From Pontederia crassipes (taxonomy: Eukaryota; Streptophyta; Magnoliopsida; Commelinales; Pontederiaceae): a stretch of DNA of 64,000 bases. The position numbers were made by a program, and so were the translations under genes. Positions 34,895 through 47,919 of the stretch are shown in pieces. The notes beneath the pieces are model-generated. The model searched no databases, was not told the DNA's origin, and was given only the letters and a program-made list of their open reading frames with translations. The stretch covers positions 58,494,547-58,558,546 of the forward strand of contig CM060194.1 of NCBI GenBank assembly GCA_030549335.1, written 5' to 3'. Numbering within the stretch: the stretch's first letter is position 1; every line of letters begins with the position of its first letter.

Positions 34895-35400
34895 TGCCGT
34901 TCCAGAACGGGCAACCGATTCCGAATCGGTCGATCATTCTGGAAGGGGTGATTAGTGGTCGACCAGAAACCTATTTCGGTCGTCCGATAGCTATGTAAAG
35001 GTCGACCGATACATTAACAGTCGTCCGATATGTGTAGTCGAGAAACTCGACACATTATGTGATTAGCGGTCGTCCGAACAATTTGATTCGGGCGTCCGAA
35101 AAGTCAAGTACCGGTCGACCGATACCTAAGACGATCAACCGATATGTGTAGCCAAAATAGTCGAAACATTCTGTGATTAGTAGACGCATCGAAGTTCATT
35201 TTCGATCGTTCGAAAGACCCATAATGGTCGACCGATATACGAGCGGTCGTCCATTTCTAAGAGTCGTCACATTCTGTGATTAGCGGACGAACCGAATGCC
35301 CATTTCGGTCGTCCAAAAGAATCACAACGGTCGACCGATAACTTGACCGGTCGCCCGATATAAGACCAGTGGTCGACCGTTACCCAAAATGGTCGACCAT
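34895..35400. repeat. Array of 'ggtcgaccgata / cggtcgtccgat' words in solo LTR
   Basis: Units of ~20-25 bp containing GGTCGACCGAT or CGGTCGTCCGAT recur over ~500 bp, arranged in larger ~115-bp blocks ending 'acattctgtgattagcgg'. Related words appear at 1,382-1,856 and 48,190-48,440. Confidence 0.7.
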
Positions 35401-35605
35401 TTCTGGGGAATGATTGGTTATGTTTGAATGTCCACACTTAGCATGATTTAAAGCTACTATGACCTTAAATAGGGTTAAAATATGCGACATGTATTGAATG
35501 ATTAGATGTATTGATGAACATGATTAAAAGACGGATTGATGAAGGTGTGGCATTTTCTTTTATGACTCGGGACCAATCGGTACCCTTTATGTAAGACTCC
35601 ACCAA

Positions 35606-35720
35606 TGGGTGGGGGGAAGATCTCATTGGCGAATGAGGGTAATGACCTCATTGACGAATGAGGGTAATGACCTCTCCTACAGGAGAGGGTTATGACCTCA
35701 CCTACGGGTGAGGGTTATAT
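35606..35720. repeat. Short tandem repeat 'gaatgagggtaatgacctc'
   Basis: About four units of ~28 bp alternate 'ttgacgaatgagggtaatga' and 'cctacgggtgagggttatga'. Such arrays are common inside long Gypsy LTRs. Confidence 0.75.
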
Positions 35721-37514
35721 TTTATGAGTCACCATCCTTCTCAATCGACAAGATAAGAAATCATCTAAGTAAAGATGAAAGACGAAAAGATAAATGATGA
35801 ATGACTTGTGACATAAAGTTAAAGACGATAAAGATGTATGAAGAAGTATGCACCTATGAGGATGCAATATGAATGTCCACTTGTCACGTCATATGACGTC
35901 ATGAACAAAGATGACCAAGTAAAGTAAGATAAGATCATGATATGCAATATCATAATGATAAGTATGATGATAAGCTATGATATACATTGGCATAATGATA
36001 AGAATAATGATAAGTTAGGATATGCATGATCTAAAGATTATGATGTTACATGTTATCTTATCTTGCCATGATGATATACTCACATGCCATGTAGTATGCA
36101 TAAGCAGCTCATAGCATGCATATGACTTATGTTCTATGATGATGAAATGTATATGCCATGACATATAGAAATCATGTTATAAGATCATTGCATGCATGGG
36201 CCTCAACATATTCTAACGGGAGAAATCCCCTGCACCTCATGGATCCGTGCAGGTATGGAGGAAGCTTAGGTTCGACGACGAGAGCCTCTTGACGACATTG
36301 TTGCACATGGATCTATCGGGCTACGGCCCAAGTCTTTTACTTATATTATGTTATCATGATGAACTCTTGTAAGAGTGTTTTATGTATGACTTATGGGCCT
36401 TATTAAGTCATGTACTCCACTTGAACTCATTTATGTATGATGAACTCTCTATTGAGTATACGTTAGAGCCTATTAGGCCCATGAGCCAGTTTATATATTG
36501 AGATTTGATTATGCTTAAGTCTTCCGCTGTTATGATATTTTACGATGTTAATGTCTTATGTTTATTATTATTATATTTCCGCTGCAATATTTTATGAAAT
36601 TAGGTCATGGTCCAAATTAAAAATAACGTCGCATAGGATTCGACAATTAAATTGGAGTCAAATTTTACGGGCGTTACAATCGAAGCTTAGATTGGAGACC
36701 ACCGGAGGCACTACTTTGGTTGAGGAGATGATAGGTCGCGTCGCGAGTTGCATCTCATAATTTGGAACCGCTCGGCGGGGACTTCGTTGACGTCCTACCA
36801 CGGGCGTGCTGCCGCGCAGGAGAAAAATCCATATGAGCAAACAAGACAACGAAAAGAATGAACACCGCTATTAATTTTTCCATTGAGATCAATTTCTATT
36901 CTAAATTAAACTCCAAGATCCAAGAGGTCAAGAGCCCAATGTGAGAGAACTCATGCATACACATATACAAGAAAAAAGTGGACTTGCATCCTTAGCGCTT
37001 CAAGGAATCGTAGTTACGTACATCCGAAAAGACTATTGCTGTATAAAGCAGAAAAATATAAAGTTTGCAGCAGTTGACATATGAAAATCACAATTTCTTG
37101 AAAAAATAAAATAATCGAACATGAGTATCAATTGGCTTACGGTTGTGCGGGGTACCGATTGACTAGTAGTTGAAAATTAAACTGTGGTAAGATATTAGTG
37201 TTCTTTCCCATCCTATGTCAACTTTCAGAACAATGAACCTTCACTTCTTTATTCATTCATGTCGTTATCAATGTTTTAGTCTGAGTTCTTAGTTTCTTTC
37301 CGCATACCATTTCAATTTTTTATTAGTTGATGTCATCCTTTTTTACTTTATTTTTAAGAAGTTAAAACGTCACTGATTCCATATTCATACGATAGCCTGG
37401 AAGACTTAAAAAATATTTCCTTACATTGTTTAACTAGTGGAGTAGGAGCACCTACTTCACCAAACCTATTTTCCAATTTGCTTGAATAAATTTACAGGCA
37501 AAACAAGTAAAGAA

Positions 37515-38560
37515 CACTACAAGTCGACACATGGATGGTGCCTCTAAAAAACGCTTAGCTTGCGGTGCTATACGGTGATATGCCACTTTTGGCGTCGTAG
37601 AAGTCGGTACCAAAGAGGCGCCAAGTAAGGACATGCCATTGTGGCGCTATTGTGATGCTATTCAAATGCAAAGGCCATCGTCAAATTGGCCATTTTCGTT
37701 GGCACTATTTTGACACAAAAGTCATCATCAAATCGATGATTTTCGTTATCGTTTACGGCAGCGTCGTGACATGAAAACGACACTATAGTGTGATGCTATC
37801 ACGACACTATTTTGGCACTAAAAGGAGACGCTACAGATATGCTAATGTGATGCCAATTTTATATACTCGGCGACGTCAATTAGACGTTATGGTGAGGCTA
37901 ATTGCAATACTCGATAATGCTAATCTGATGCAAATGTGATGCTAATTTTGACACATTTTTCCACCTCTTGCTGCATATTCTTTCCTTTTCTCCCCATACA
38001 ATTTACAATGCATATATATATATATATATATATATATGCATTCTACACATTCATAACAATATGAGCTAAAATATAATGTTTCAAAGTAAACTAACATGAT
38101 CATCACAAAATTAATGATATAAAATAAGTAATCTTCTAGAGTTATAAAATTAATTATGCTCAAGAGTTACAAAAATTTCTATCGTGCTACATCATCCATG
38201 TCATCCTTGATATTTGATGATGACATACTCGGTTCCTGAGCTCGTGGTGTCTGGACCGGATGATATTCTAAATAGTCCACAAGAATGGGGTCAACTATTG
38301 AAAAAGATGCTAAGAAAGTTACTGAGGAAGTTGCTGAGGAAGCTGCTCAACAATCAACCCCTAATACTGTCTAGTGTCAGCTTAGGTGTCACGGATGAAC
38401 TCAGAGTAGACGAGCCACCAACGTATCCTTCGATCTTCTTAAAAATTGGAATGATTGTTTCTAAGCCCCTCAAGTATTGCCCTCGTATCGTGCCAGTCAC
38501 TTCCTCTCAAACAACGTCTCCTACAAAATTTAATAAGTTTTATAACCATATAAAGCATTA
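37515..38560. mobile_element. CACTA-like remnant
   Basis: A CACTACAAG word at 37,515 starts a stretch rich in short subterminal-type repeats ('gatgctaatgtgatgc', 'ggcactattttg'), continuing into sequence that matches 51,300-52,190. No matching right terminus was found. The (TA)n at 38,012-38,037 lies within. Possible coding remnants on the minus strand are too decayed to assign. Confidence 0.5.
38012..38037. repeat. (TA)n microsatellite
   Basis: Uninterrupted TA dinucleotide run. Confidence 0.95.
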
Positions 38561-38849
38561 ATAAGTTGGAATTTGGGAATAGATAATTAGTTATTGAAAA
38601 GGTAACAAATATATTGTTCTTAGAAGCTTGAGATTTGCATATGAACTTATTTGCATAATGGGGATGGACATATACATGGGATGTTAGAGAAGTAGCTCTC
38701 TTATCCTTTCAGAAAAATCCTTGGATCAGTAAAAAATGGAAAAAGAACTATAAGATTGAAGCATGTCCCTTTTCTTGTCAATCACAATTCCCTTTTCCTA
38801 TTAATCTCCTGCTCTCACAGTTATAATTATTCAATTATCATGAGAAGCA

Positions 38850-39290
38850 TGTCCCCACTATAGGATCACAAGGCATCAAAAGGGGAGTGAATTATTTTTA
38901 AACCAAAAATATCGATTTTATGAAAATCATCACGAAAACTTAAAATAGATTCATTAATATTTAAACCAACACAATGGCAATCAAATCACATACATAATAG
39001 AGTAGGAAGGAGAGGGAGAAAGAAAGATAAACACAAGATGCACAGTGATTTATTGATGAGTTCAATCACACTTTGACCTATGTCTCTGCTCCAACTTTTT
39101 GATCTCGAGATCGTTAAAAATTTTATTAACACCCTTCCTTCATTCCAAATGGGACCAGGAAAGAACCCATTAAAACTCTTATCTTTTCTCCATTTTAAGA
39201 GGTAAAGCACATATCTTTCACTTTTAAACCTTCGCCCATCTTTTCTTCGCTTAAGAGGTAAGACATAACCTTTTGCACTCATGAGCTAAA
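38850..39290. repeat. LTR-like repeat, left portion (continues at 47,920)
   Basis: This resembles 620-1,130. The retrotransposon at 39,291-47,919 is inserted in it: the TSD ctaaa ends this part and starts the continuation, which runs on through 'gactgatcgac / ccagtcgactggtcgac' words to ~48,450. Confidence 0.45.
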
Positions 39291-41890
39291 TGATAGTGAA
39301 ATTTAGGGGTGTAGTGATAACTTGCAGATTTTAGATTTTTAATTTTTGATTTAACTCCCTAATTCACTTTCAACTGCAAGTATACATGTCAATTATAGTC
39401 TATCCAAATATCGTATCCACAGTGATTTGAAGCCTAAGACTCCCTAAACAATCTAGATTAGTCTTAACTAAAGTTAAAGTTTCAAGAAATTGAAAGAAAG
39501 TGAAAATCGATTTCTACAAATGGCTAAAATGATAACTATTTTTGGATTTTTGAAAAGTTATCAAAACTTAATTGTAAATGCTAAACTAGAGGCTCAAAGG
39601 GTTTAACTATCAATGATGAAGGTTCTCCTAGAAATTGGGGTTCATCTAACTTAATTATGGATGGAATGGAACAAGTTATCAATATGTGTCAATTTTAATT
39701 CAACTTGAAATAATTTCTGCACAACTCAATTAATCCAGAACCAATTGTCATATTCTCTTATGATTGATTAGCCAAGTTGAATTAGAAAAGGTCCTCATTG
39801 AGATCAAGTCAACATTTAGCTCAAAATTAAGTTCCTTGCTGAATTTTAGTAATTTAGTGAAATATGAAATGATAACTTTCAATTGCACTTTGAAAATGAG
39901 GGAAATGCTTCAATAAACTAAACAGGGATAAAATCAATTCAATATTAGTGCAAATGCTTCTTGGTTTATCTTTAAACTATAAGAGGATTTTAAATCAGTC
40001 TCTCAGTTGTAAATTTAAATGAAATCCACTTTTTCACTAAAAGATTGGAAGAAATCAGCACCTAATTATACATGGGAATTCAACAAATGTCATTACACCT
40101 TGGTCCATCTCTGAACATCAAGATAACGTTAAATTCACCTCTCAATGATTGGTTGAAATCAGAGGTTTACAATAACAAAGAAGAATCCCACAGAATTCAG
40201 AAAAAAAATCAGAATTCAGAATTCATAAATCAGCAATGAAAATTCAAAAATTAGCAATGTAGAATTTGCAACAATTCAGGGATTGAAATCTTGAAAATAC
40301 CATTGTCTCTTGATTCATTTCTGAACAAGAATGAAACCATAGGGCAACCTCTTAGTTGTCAATACAATCAAGGCTTCACAATGATAAAACAAATTCTATG
40401 AATTCAAGAACTCAGAAATGGGAAATCAGAAATCTGCAATCAGGAAATCGGATTCTTAATTGGATTTGAACCTAAAAAATGCCATTGGTTCTTGATTCAT
40501 TTCTAAACAAGAATAGATCAAAAGACAACCTCTCAGTTGTAAATATTAATATGACCTCTCAATGTTAAAAATCAGATTCATATAAAACAAATTTCAGGAA
40601 ATATAATTGACATCAGTATAGGAATTCAGACTTGTCCTTAATCCATCCACAATTAATCTAGATTACTACCCTATCCTAGGAGACATAGAGTTTAGCTCCT
40701 CATAATTACAAATATAGATACACAATAGAATGAAGAATAGAAGCAAATCATCCTGGCTTGAGGGCTGTTGGCAGAAATCAGCAAGCCTTCAGCTCCTTCC
40801 AGCTTCAATCAGCCCTCCCTTGCAATGGCCGGCCTCTTCTTTTCTTACTTAGGGTTTTCAGCTTATATATGACTTCCTTAAACCCTTAGATCAGTATCAA
40901 ATTGTTCCATTCTCCTGATTCAAGCCACCTATCCAATGGCCTGAAATTTCAGCTACTGTGACAGCTTTTGGACAGCAAAAAGTAGATGGTGCCCCCTCCT
41001 TTTTCTCCTTTGTGCAGCCCTATTTCACCTGCTAGAAGGGCCAAAATAGTAAGCATCAAAGTCTTCTAATAAGATTTAAATAATTAAGGATTAGGACAAT
41101 AAGTAAAATCAGCTCAATAATTAAATGGGGTTTGGTGTTGTGCAGAATTGAAAACCAAAATAAAAAATAATAGTTTGGAGGCTCGGAATGATAACTTTGC
41201 ACTACATCATGAAAATCGCCCAAATAAAAGTGGTTCAAGGCATTAAAGGCATCAAAGGGATTAATATGGCAAGTGAATAAGGTCAGAAATCAAATGTAGA
41301 TAGGATTTCATAGTATTGATAACTTGGTGATCCGGAAATGATAACTTGTTGTCATAAAAATGATAACTTGTCATAACTTTGGTTGTGATTATCTAAATGT
41401 GATCAAATTTGAACAACAATGAGTTAAGATAGTAATTTAATGATTGCTTAATGCCTTTGTGCAGACTTGATAGTCCTGCATATCGAAATGACAATTTTGC
41501 CCTTAAACGATAACTTGATATTAAAAAATGATAACTTGTGAATTGGAATGATAATTTTTGCACAAGTTGAAATATGATCATCCAAATATGATTCATTCAT
41601 AATGGCAGGGGATTTAGGGCAAAAAAATTACTAGAAATCAGCTCAAATAAAAAAATGATAACTTGCACATTGAAATGATAACTTTGCATAGAATTGACAT
41701 ATTAATGGATTTTGGCAATTTAGAGCTTCTATGCACATGGAATTAAGTACAAAATGAGAATGATCAGCTGGTTACCATAATTCATTGCATTCTAAACAAG
41801 ATTGGCCAAAAGTTAGACAAAATGAGGGCTCGATATAGGTGTTTTGAATAGAAAATGAGATAAAAATATACTATGATAAGCTAGTGATCA
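39291..41890 (-). repeat. 3' LTR of the Athila/Tat-like element
   Basis: About 2,600 bp, matching 45,355-47,919 nearly end to end, with a ~60-bp segment missing from the right copy near 46,360. It contains clusters of 'aatgataacttg' at 41,330-41,690. Confidence 0.92.
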
Positions 41891-41900
41891 AACTCCCCCA
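41891..41900 (-). other. Polypurine tract
   Basis: TGGGGGAGTT on the minus strand, abutting the 3' LTR. The identical tract occurs at 25,649-25,658 on the plus strand in the related element. Confidence 0.85.
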
Positions 41901-43563
41901 AGCTTAGCTTTTTGCTTGTCCTCAAGCAAAACATTCAGAAATTAAGGATAAACTTGAATTAACAGTCCACAAATGAATTAAAAATCAGCTGAATTAAGTC
42001 CAATGAGTTTTCCACTTTGCCAACACTCCATCCCATTCTTTCTAATTCCCAAATTCTAGCTGAGGAGACACAAAGGTTAAAGCAAATTTAAGCCATGAAA
42101 GAAGTACTAACATTAACTGATTTGGATTTCAAGGATTGTCAACTTTACTAAAAATTTTGAACTATCAATCTCTTTATGAACATATTTTCCATTGCTTAAA
42201 CAGGTTTAACACTTGACTTTTATTTATGAAAATGCAAGTAAAAGGTCAAGACCTGATTTTTATTCATGCTGGTCATAGGATAAAAATGCTAGTTTTATTC
42301 AGGAGAGGTTCCTTTTTGGAATTTCACTCTCTTTATTCATGCATGCATGCAATGCAAAATACAACTTTTCACTTTTCCTTTTTCCATTTTTCTTTTTTCT
42401 ATTTTGTTCATGAAGTGAGCAGTGGTTCAAACTCAAGTAAAGTTTAGATCCCTTAGTCCAAAAAGTCAAGTTTTTCTATTTAACATGGCAGCAAGAGCCT
42501 TGACTCCCTTCTAGACATCTTCTGCTTTCAATATAATTCATGAATGTCAGCTAGTGTTACCCACAAAAGAAAAATTTTCAGCTGAGAATTGATTCAAATG
42601 CACCTGAATGAATAAGTCAATTAAAGCAAGAAGGCTATGGCAAATTTTGAACACTTGGTATTGGAGTGTACTAACTGTCATAATAAGATATTTCACTAAT
42701 TTAAGAGTTAAAATGAAGTCAGGAATTGAATTGAGCCCAAAATTTGATAAATAGTGATAACTTGTCAAAATCAGTGATAACCGAGTGAAATCAATGATAA
42801 ATTGTTCAAATAGTGATAACCTGGTGAAAAATTATGATATGAGCATTAAAATAAATTGAAAATATGGTGTAAAATTTAGAAAAGCACCAGGTTTCCTCCC
42901 CCAAGCTTATTCTCAGCACTGTCCATAGTGGTGAAAATAATAGACAAGGGAGAGGGTTGGGAAGGTATCAAATTCATGGAATTGTGCATTTGATCCATTC
43001 TGCATCTCAACCAGGGGCTTTGGGTGGTCCAATCTTCATGAATTGTAACCAATCATGCAGAGAAATAAAGGATATCAATGGAATCTGCAATATCATATTT
43101 TTAGGATGCACAATTCAGTAATGCACTGAAATTGATTGAAATTCACTGAAATTCAGTAATAATAGGTGTGGATAACTGATATGTATGATAATTCAGATGT
43201 TAATATGATAATTGTGGCATGAAGGTGAAGATAATATCAGTTATCATTGGTATTTCAGTGAGAAAATCAAAATTGAGGGTAGGAGTACTCCCTAAATGAA
43301 GATTTATGAATTGATCTGATTTCTCCTTGATTTATTCCTGCAAAACAGAGAAAATTAGATATAAAATGGCTTGGTTTACCTCCCAAGAAGTGCCCTACTT
43401 TAGTGTTTTATTGTTACAACTCTTGATATCAAGGAGGTTTAAATAATATGATGTAATCAAGTAGAGATTTTAATATGTGGATAGCTTCACTAATCAAGTG
43501 TGGATCTCTTAGTTTGTCAATGATTGACCTTTATTTTTTAATTTGATTCCCTCCTCCATTGTA

Positions 43564-44944
43564 TTAGAAATATACTAACTCCTCATTCCAAAACTTCTTA
43601 TCTATGACATATGAATCTCCTGAATCACCATCTTGTTTAAGCAGCCATTTCTTCAATAGCCTATTAAAATGCAGCATTATTGAAAGATCTTTGAGCTCTT
43701 GGTCCCATCTTTCAATAGGCAAACATTGATCTTCCTTCATTGAATGTTCCATTCCTTCTACAAATTTGAATTCTGCTATAGTCTGTATTTGGAAAGAAAT
43801 TTCTTCTACTTTTGTATCCTCCTTAGTCATTTCAGTCTCATCATATGGCTTTACTGTCATAACCTATTGCTCAATGGAAAATGAGATGGGTGAGACTTTG
43901 GAACTTTGAATGACTTCAAATGAATTAGTGCTTGCTTCAAGTTCAGGCCACTTCTTATCTTTTAATGTTTCTTCATCCTTGATTCTATGATGCTGATATT
44001 CTTCAACTGATCCATGATGGTTTGTGGAGCAAATTACTTCAAGTAGAACATTTGGACAGTTGGGTGCAGGGAGTAACTCATCTTCAGAGGTAGACAATGA
44101 GTGAATTGAGTTACAGCCCTCATCACAAAGGAGTGTATCTAATAGTTTCTTCAAAAAATCAAAATCAAAATCTTCTAGAATTTGTTCTTCACTGGATGGG
44201 AACCTTATAAGTGAGTCTTCAATGTGATTCATTGCTGGTATCATTGGAGTACCCTTTTCAGTAACTTCTGCAACTTCAACTTGTTTTTTGAAATGTTCTA
44301 TAAATGTGATAGACTCATTTTCAACCTCAGCCTCCATGACTACTTTTTCTTCATTCATTTCTTTCTTAATTTCCATCTTCATTTGGAAGGGTAGATTGGA
44401 TTTGTGGGTCTTCTTGACTGGACTGCAAACAAAGCTTGGCTTCCAAGGCTTGATATCCAGCTTGAAGAGCATCTGCTGTCATATATAGTTTTTCCAAGTT
44501 TACAGTTTGCTTTTCCTGCCTCCTCATGAAGTTCTCCAACATAATCTCCATTCTTGACACTTCTATGGATTGATTAAGTTGATTTTTTGAAATACCCATG
44601 GTTGCAATTTGAAATTCTGACACTTGACTATGATTGTGATGGTAATAGAAATAATTTTGTGAGTCATGGACATAATGATTACTACTTGAGAACTGTTCCT
44701 CAAGATTCCAGAAATTTGCACTTTCATGATCATGTGAGACATACATGTAAGCATTAGAGGGCTATTGAAATTGTGGTGATCCTTGATTGCAATGAACTTG
44801 TGATGGTTCTCCAACATGAAAACCATATTTTTGAAGAGTTTTGAACACGACATATTCAACTATAAAATCCAATTCCTCCTGGCTCAAGGGTGATTCACTT
44901 GATTGATAATAGTCATAGAACCAAATTTGCCAACTCATATCCAT
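43564..44944 (-). pseudogene. Gag-like region of the non-autonomous element, decayed
   Basis: Four overlapping or abutting minus-strand frames read in succession: 44,762-44,944, 44,366-44,746, 43,864-44,472 and 43,564-43,860. The second has a coiled-coil-like segment ('SRMEIMLENFMRRQEKQTVN') followed by a 'QSTLPNEDGN' ending, reminiscent of the C-terminal part of Athila gag. The third is acidic and Ser-rich. Stops and at least one frameshift separate them. A structural or RNA-packaging role is inferred from position only; no zinc knuckle is visible. Confidence 0.5.
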
Positions 44945-45330
44945 CTTTTCTTTTTTCTCTCTCAGAAATCAAATTCATAATTTTCTGCAATTGCTGAGTG
45001 AATAACAATCCCTAAGTGTCCTAGGAGCAGCCATGTTTTGATTGGTAGCCTCCTCCTAAAAAATTCTCCTTCTTGTCTCAAGCCTTTGCAATCTCCTCCT
45101 TCTCAAGAATCTTCTTTCAGGTTCAGGATCTGATTGATAATGGTCCTCTTGATTGTCCAAATCCTGCATAAATGAAGTCAGAATATCAAATTCAAAAAAG
45201 AATGAAAACTAGGCAAAATTGAAAAATTCAAAATGATAACTTGCAAAAACTGAAAATTGGGCTAATAAATGGACTAAAAACTAGTTTAAAACTAATCTAA
45301 ACTATCTAAGTTAATCTAATTGGTCTCAAA

Positions 45331-45348
45331 TCCCCGGCAATGGCGTCA
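45331..45348 (-). other. Primer-binding site (Asp tRNA type)
   Basis: The minus strand reads TGACGCCATTGCCGGGGA, six bases from the LTR. The Athila/Tat consensus complementary to tRNA-Asp is TGGCGCCGTTGCCGGGGA, so 16 of 18 match. Confidence 0.85.
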
Positions 45349-45354
45349 AAAACT

Positions 45355-47919
45355 TGATAGTGAAATTTAGGGGTGTAGTGATAACTTGCTGATTTTGGGG
45401 TCAAATTTTAGATTTTTTAATTTTTGATTTAACTCCCTAATTCACTTTCAACTGCAAGTATACAGGTCAATTGTAGTCTACCCAAATTTTGTATCCACAG
45501 AAATTTGAAGCCTAAGACTCCCTAAATAATCTAGATTAGCTTTAACTAAAGTTAAAATTCCAAGAAATTGAAAGAAAGTGAAAACCGATTTCTATAAATG
45601 GCTAAAATGATATCTGTTTTTGGATTTTTGAAAAGTTATCAAAACTGAATTGTAAATGCTAAACTAGAAACTCAAAGGGTTTAACTATCAATGAGGAAGG
45701 TTCTCCTAGGAATTGGGGTTCATCTAACTTAATTATGCATGGAATGGAACAAGTTATCAATGTGTCAATTTTAATTCAACTTGAAATAATTTATGTTATC
45801 ACAGCTCAATTAATGCAGAACTATATATTCTCATATGATTGATTACCCAAGTTGAATTAGAAAAGGTCCTCATTGAGATCAAGTCAACATTTAGCTCAAA
45901 ATTAATTTCCTTACTGAATTTTAGTAATTTAGTGAAATATGTAATGATAACTTTCAATTGCACTTTGAAAATGAGGAAAATGCTTCAATCAACTAAACAG
46001 GGATGAAATCAATCCAATATTAGTGCAAATGCTTCTTGATTTATCTCTAAACTACAAGAGGACTTTAAATCAGCCTCTCAGTTGTAAATTCAAATGAAAT
46101 CCACATTTTCACTAAAGGATTGGAAGAAATCTGCACCTAATTACACATGAGAATTCAAGAAATGTCATTGCATCTTGGTCCATCTCTGAACATCAAGATA
46201 ACCTTAAATTCACCTCTCAGTGATTGATTGAAATCAGAGGTTTACTATAACAAAGAAGAATCCCATAGAATTCAGAAAAAAATCAGAATTCAGAATTCAG
46301 AAATCAGCAATGAAAATTCAGAAATCAGCAATGTAGAATTTGCAACAATTCAGGGATTAAACCATAGGGTAACCTCTTAGTTGTCAATACAATCAGGGCT
46401 TCACAATGATAAAATAGATTCTATGAATTCAAAAAATCAGAAATGAAAAATCAGAAATCAACAATCAGGAACTCGGATTCTTAATTGGATTTGAGCCTAA
46501 AAAAATGCCATTAGTTCTTGATTCATTTCTGAACAAAAATAGATCAAAAGACAACCTCTCAGTTGTAAATATTAATAGGACCTCTCAATGTCAAAAATCA
46601 GATTCATATAAAATATATTTCAGGAAACAGAATTGACATCAGTGTAGGAATTCAGACTTGTCCTTAATTCATCCACAATTAATCTAGATTACTACCCTAT
46701 CCTAGGAGATATAGAGTTTAGCTCCTCATAATTACAAATAAAAAGACACAATAGAATGAAGAATAGAAGCAAATTATCCTGGCTTGAGGGCTGTTGGCAG
46801 AAATCAGCAAGCCTTCAGCTCCTTCCAGCTCCAATCAACTCTAATCAGCCCTCCCTTGCAATGGCCGGTCTCTTCTTTTCTTCCTTAGGGTTTTCAGCTT
46901 ATATACGACTTCCTTAAACCCTTAGATCAGTATCAAATTGTTCCATTCTCCTGATTCAAGCCACATGTCCAATGGCCTGAAATTCCAGCTGCTGTGACAA
47001 CTTTTTGACAGCAAAAAGTAGGTGGTCTCCCCCTCCTTTTTCTCCTTTGTGTAGCCCTATTTTACCTGCTAAAAGGGGCAAAACAACAAGCATCAAAGTG
47101 TTATAATAAGATTTAAATAATTAAGGATTATGACAGCAAGTCAGCTCAATAATCAAATGGGATTTGGTGTTGTGCAGAATTGAAAACCAAAATAAAAAAT
47201 ATAGTTTGGAGGCCCAGAATGATAACTTTGCACTACATCATGAAAATCGTCCAAATAAATGTGGTTCAAGACATTAAAGGCATCAAGGGGATTAATATGA
47301 CAAGTGAATAAGGTCAGAAATCAAAAGTAGATAGAATTTCATAGTATTGATAACTTGATGACCCGGAAATGATAACTTGTTGCCATAAAAATGATAACTT
47401 GTCATAACTTTAGTTGTGGTTATCCAAATGTGATCAAATTTGAACAGCAATGTGTTAAGTCAGTAATTTAATGACTGCTTAATGCCTTTGTGCAGAATGA
47501 TAGTTTTGCATATCGAAATAATAGTTTTGCCCTTAAACAATAACTTGGCATTCAAAAATGATAACTTGTGAAATTGAATAATATTTTTTGCACAAGTTAA
47601 AATATGATCATCCAAATATAATTCATTCATAATGACAGGGATTTAGGGCAAGAAAATCACTAGAAATCAGCTCAAATGGAAAAATGATAACTTGCACATT
47701 GAAATGATAACTTTGCATAGAATTGACATATTAATAGATTTTGGCAATTCAGAGCCTCTATGCACATGGAATTAAGTACAAAATGAGAATGATCAGATGA
47801 TTATCATAATCCATTGCATTCTAAACAAGATTGGCCAAAAGTTAGGCAAAATGAGGGCTCGATATAGGTGTTTTGAATAAAAAATGGGATAAAAACATAC
47901 TATGAACAGCTAATGGTCA
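45355..47919 (-). repeat. 5' LTR of the Athila/Tat-like element
   Basis: About 2,565 bp, partner of 39,291-41,890. It ends 'gctaatggtca', followed by the TSD ctaaa. Confidence 0.92.

Larger units (their letters stand above)
33577..36678 (+). mobile_element. Solo LTR (~3.1 kb, Gypsy-type ends) inside the protease pseudogene
   Basis: It begins TGTAATATTC and ends GGGCGTTACA, ends typical of Gypsy-class LTRs, with flanking accga (33,572-33,576) and atcga (36,679-36,683), a 5-bp TSD with one mismatch. The protease sequence is continuous across it by comparison with copy A. A TATA box TATAAAAA at 33,695-33,702, followed by a CT-rich run, sets the orientation. There is no internal coding region, consistent with LTR-LTR recombination. 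Confidence 0.75.
32455..36883 (-). pseudogene. Second copy of the aspartic-protease-like gene, split and frameshifted
   Basis: Reading leftward from the ATG at 36,883, the signal peptide and pro-region are recognisable. A TGA stop falls at about codon 40, in the block that reads 'STKLKKNATRD' in the intact copy. The gene is then interrupted by a 3.1-kb solo LTR. It resumes at 33,571 and remains open to ~32,772, where one base has been lost (the intact copy reads 'SNKPLNL'), shifting the frame before the C-terminal 32,455-32,769 part. The altered catalytic motifs DTYD and 'IYSTD' are the same as in the intact copy, so that change predates the duplication. The hydrophobic C-terminal tail is retained. 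Confidence 0.9.
15020..37490. repeat. Segmental duplication, copy B (expanded by insertions)
   Basis: Aligned pieces are ~15,020-15,287, 15,880-16,319, 31,861-33,576 and 36,679-37,490, each matching copy A in order. Insertions account for the rest: hAT-like MITE, Copia element, a ~275-bp insert at 31,993-32,268, and a solo LTR. The right-hand end is met by CACTA-like sequence at 37,515. Confidence 0.75.
39291..47919 (-). mobile_element. Non-autonomous Athila/Tat-like LTR retrotransposon, complete
   Basis: Two ~2.6-kb LTRs (39,291-41,890 and 45,355-47,919) start TGATAGTGAAATTTAGG and end in CA. A perfect 5-bp TSD ctaaa lies at 39,286-39,290 and 47,920-47,924. The primer site is beside the right LTR and the polypurine tract beside the left LTR, so it is transcribed leftward. 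The 3.5-kb interior has only a gag-like region, with no protease, RT or integrase, so it would need proteins in trans. The LTRs are very similar by eye, implying a relatively recent insertion. Confidence 0.9.
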
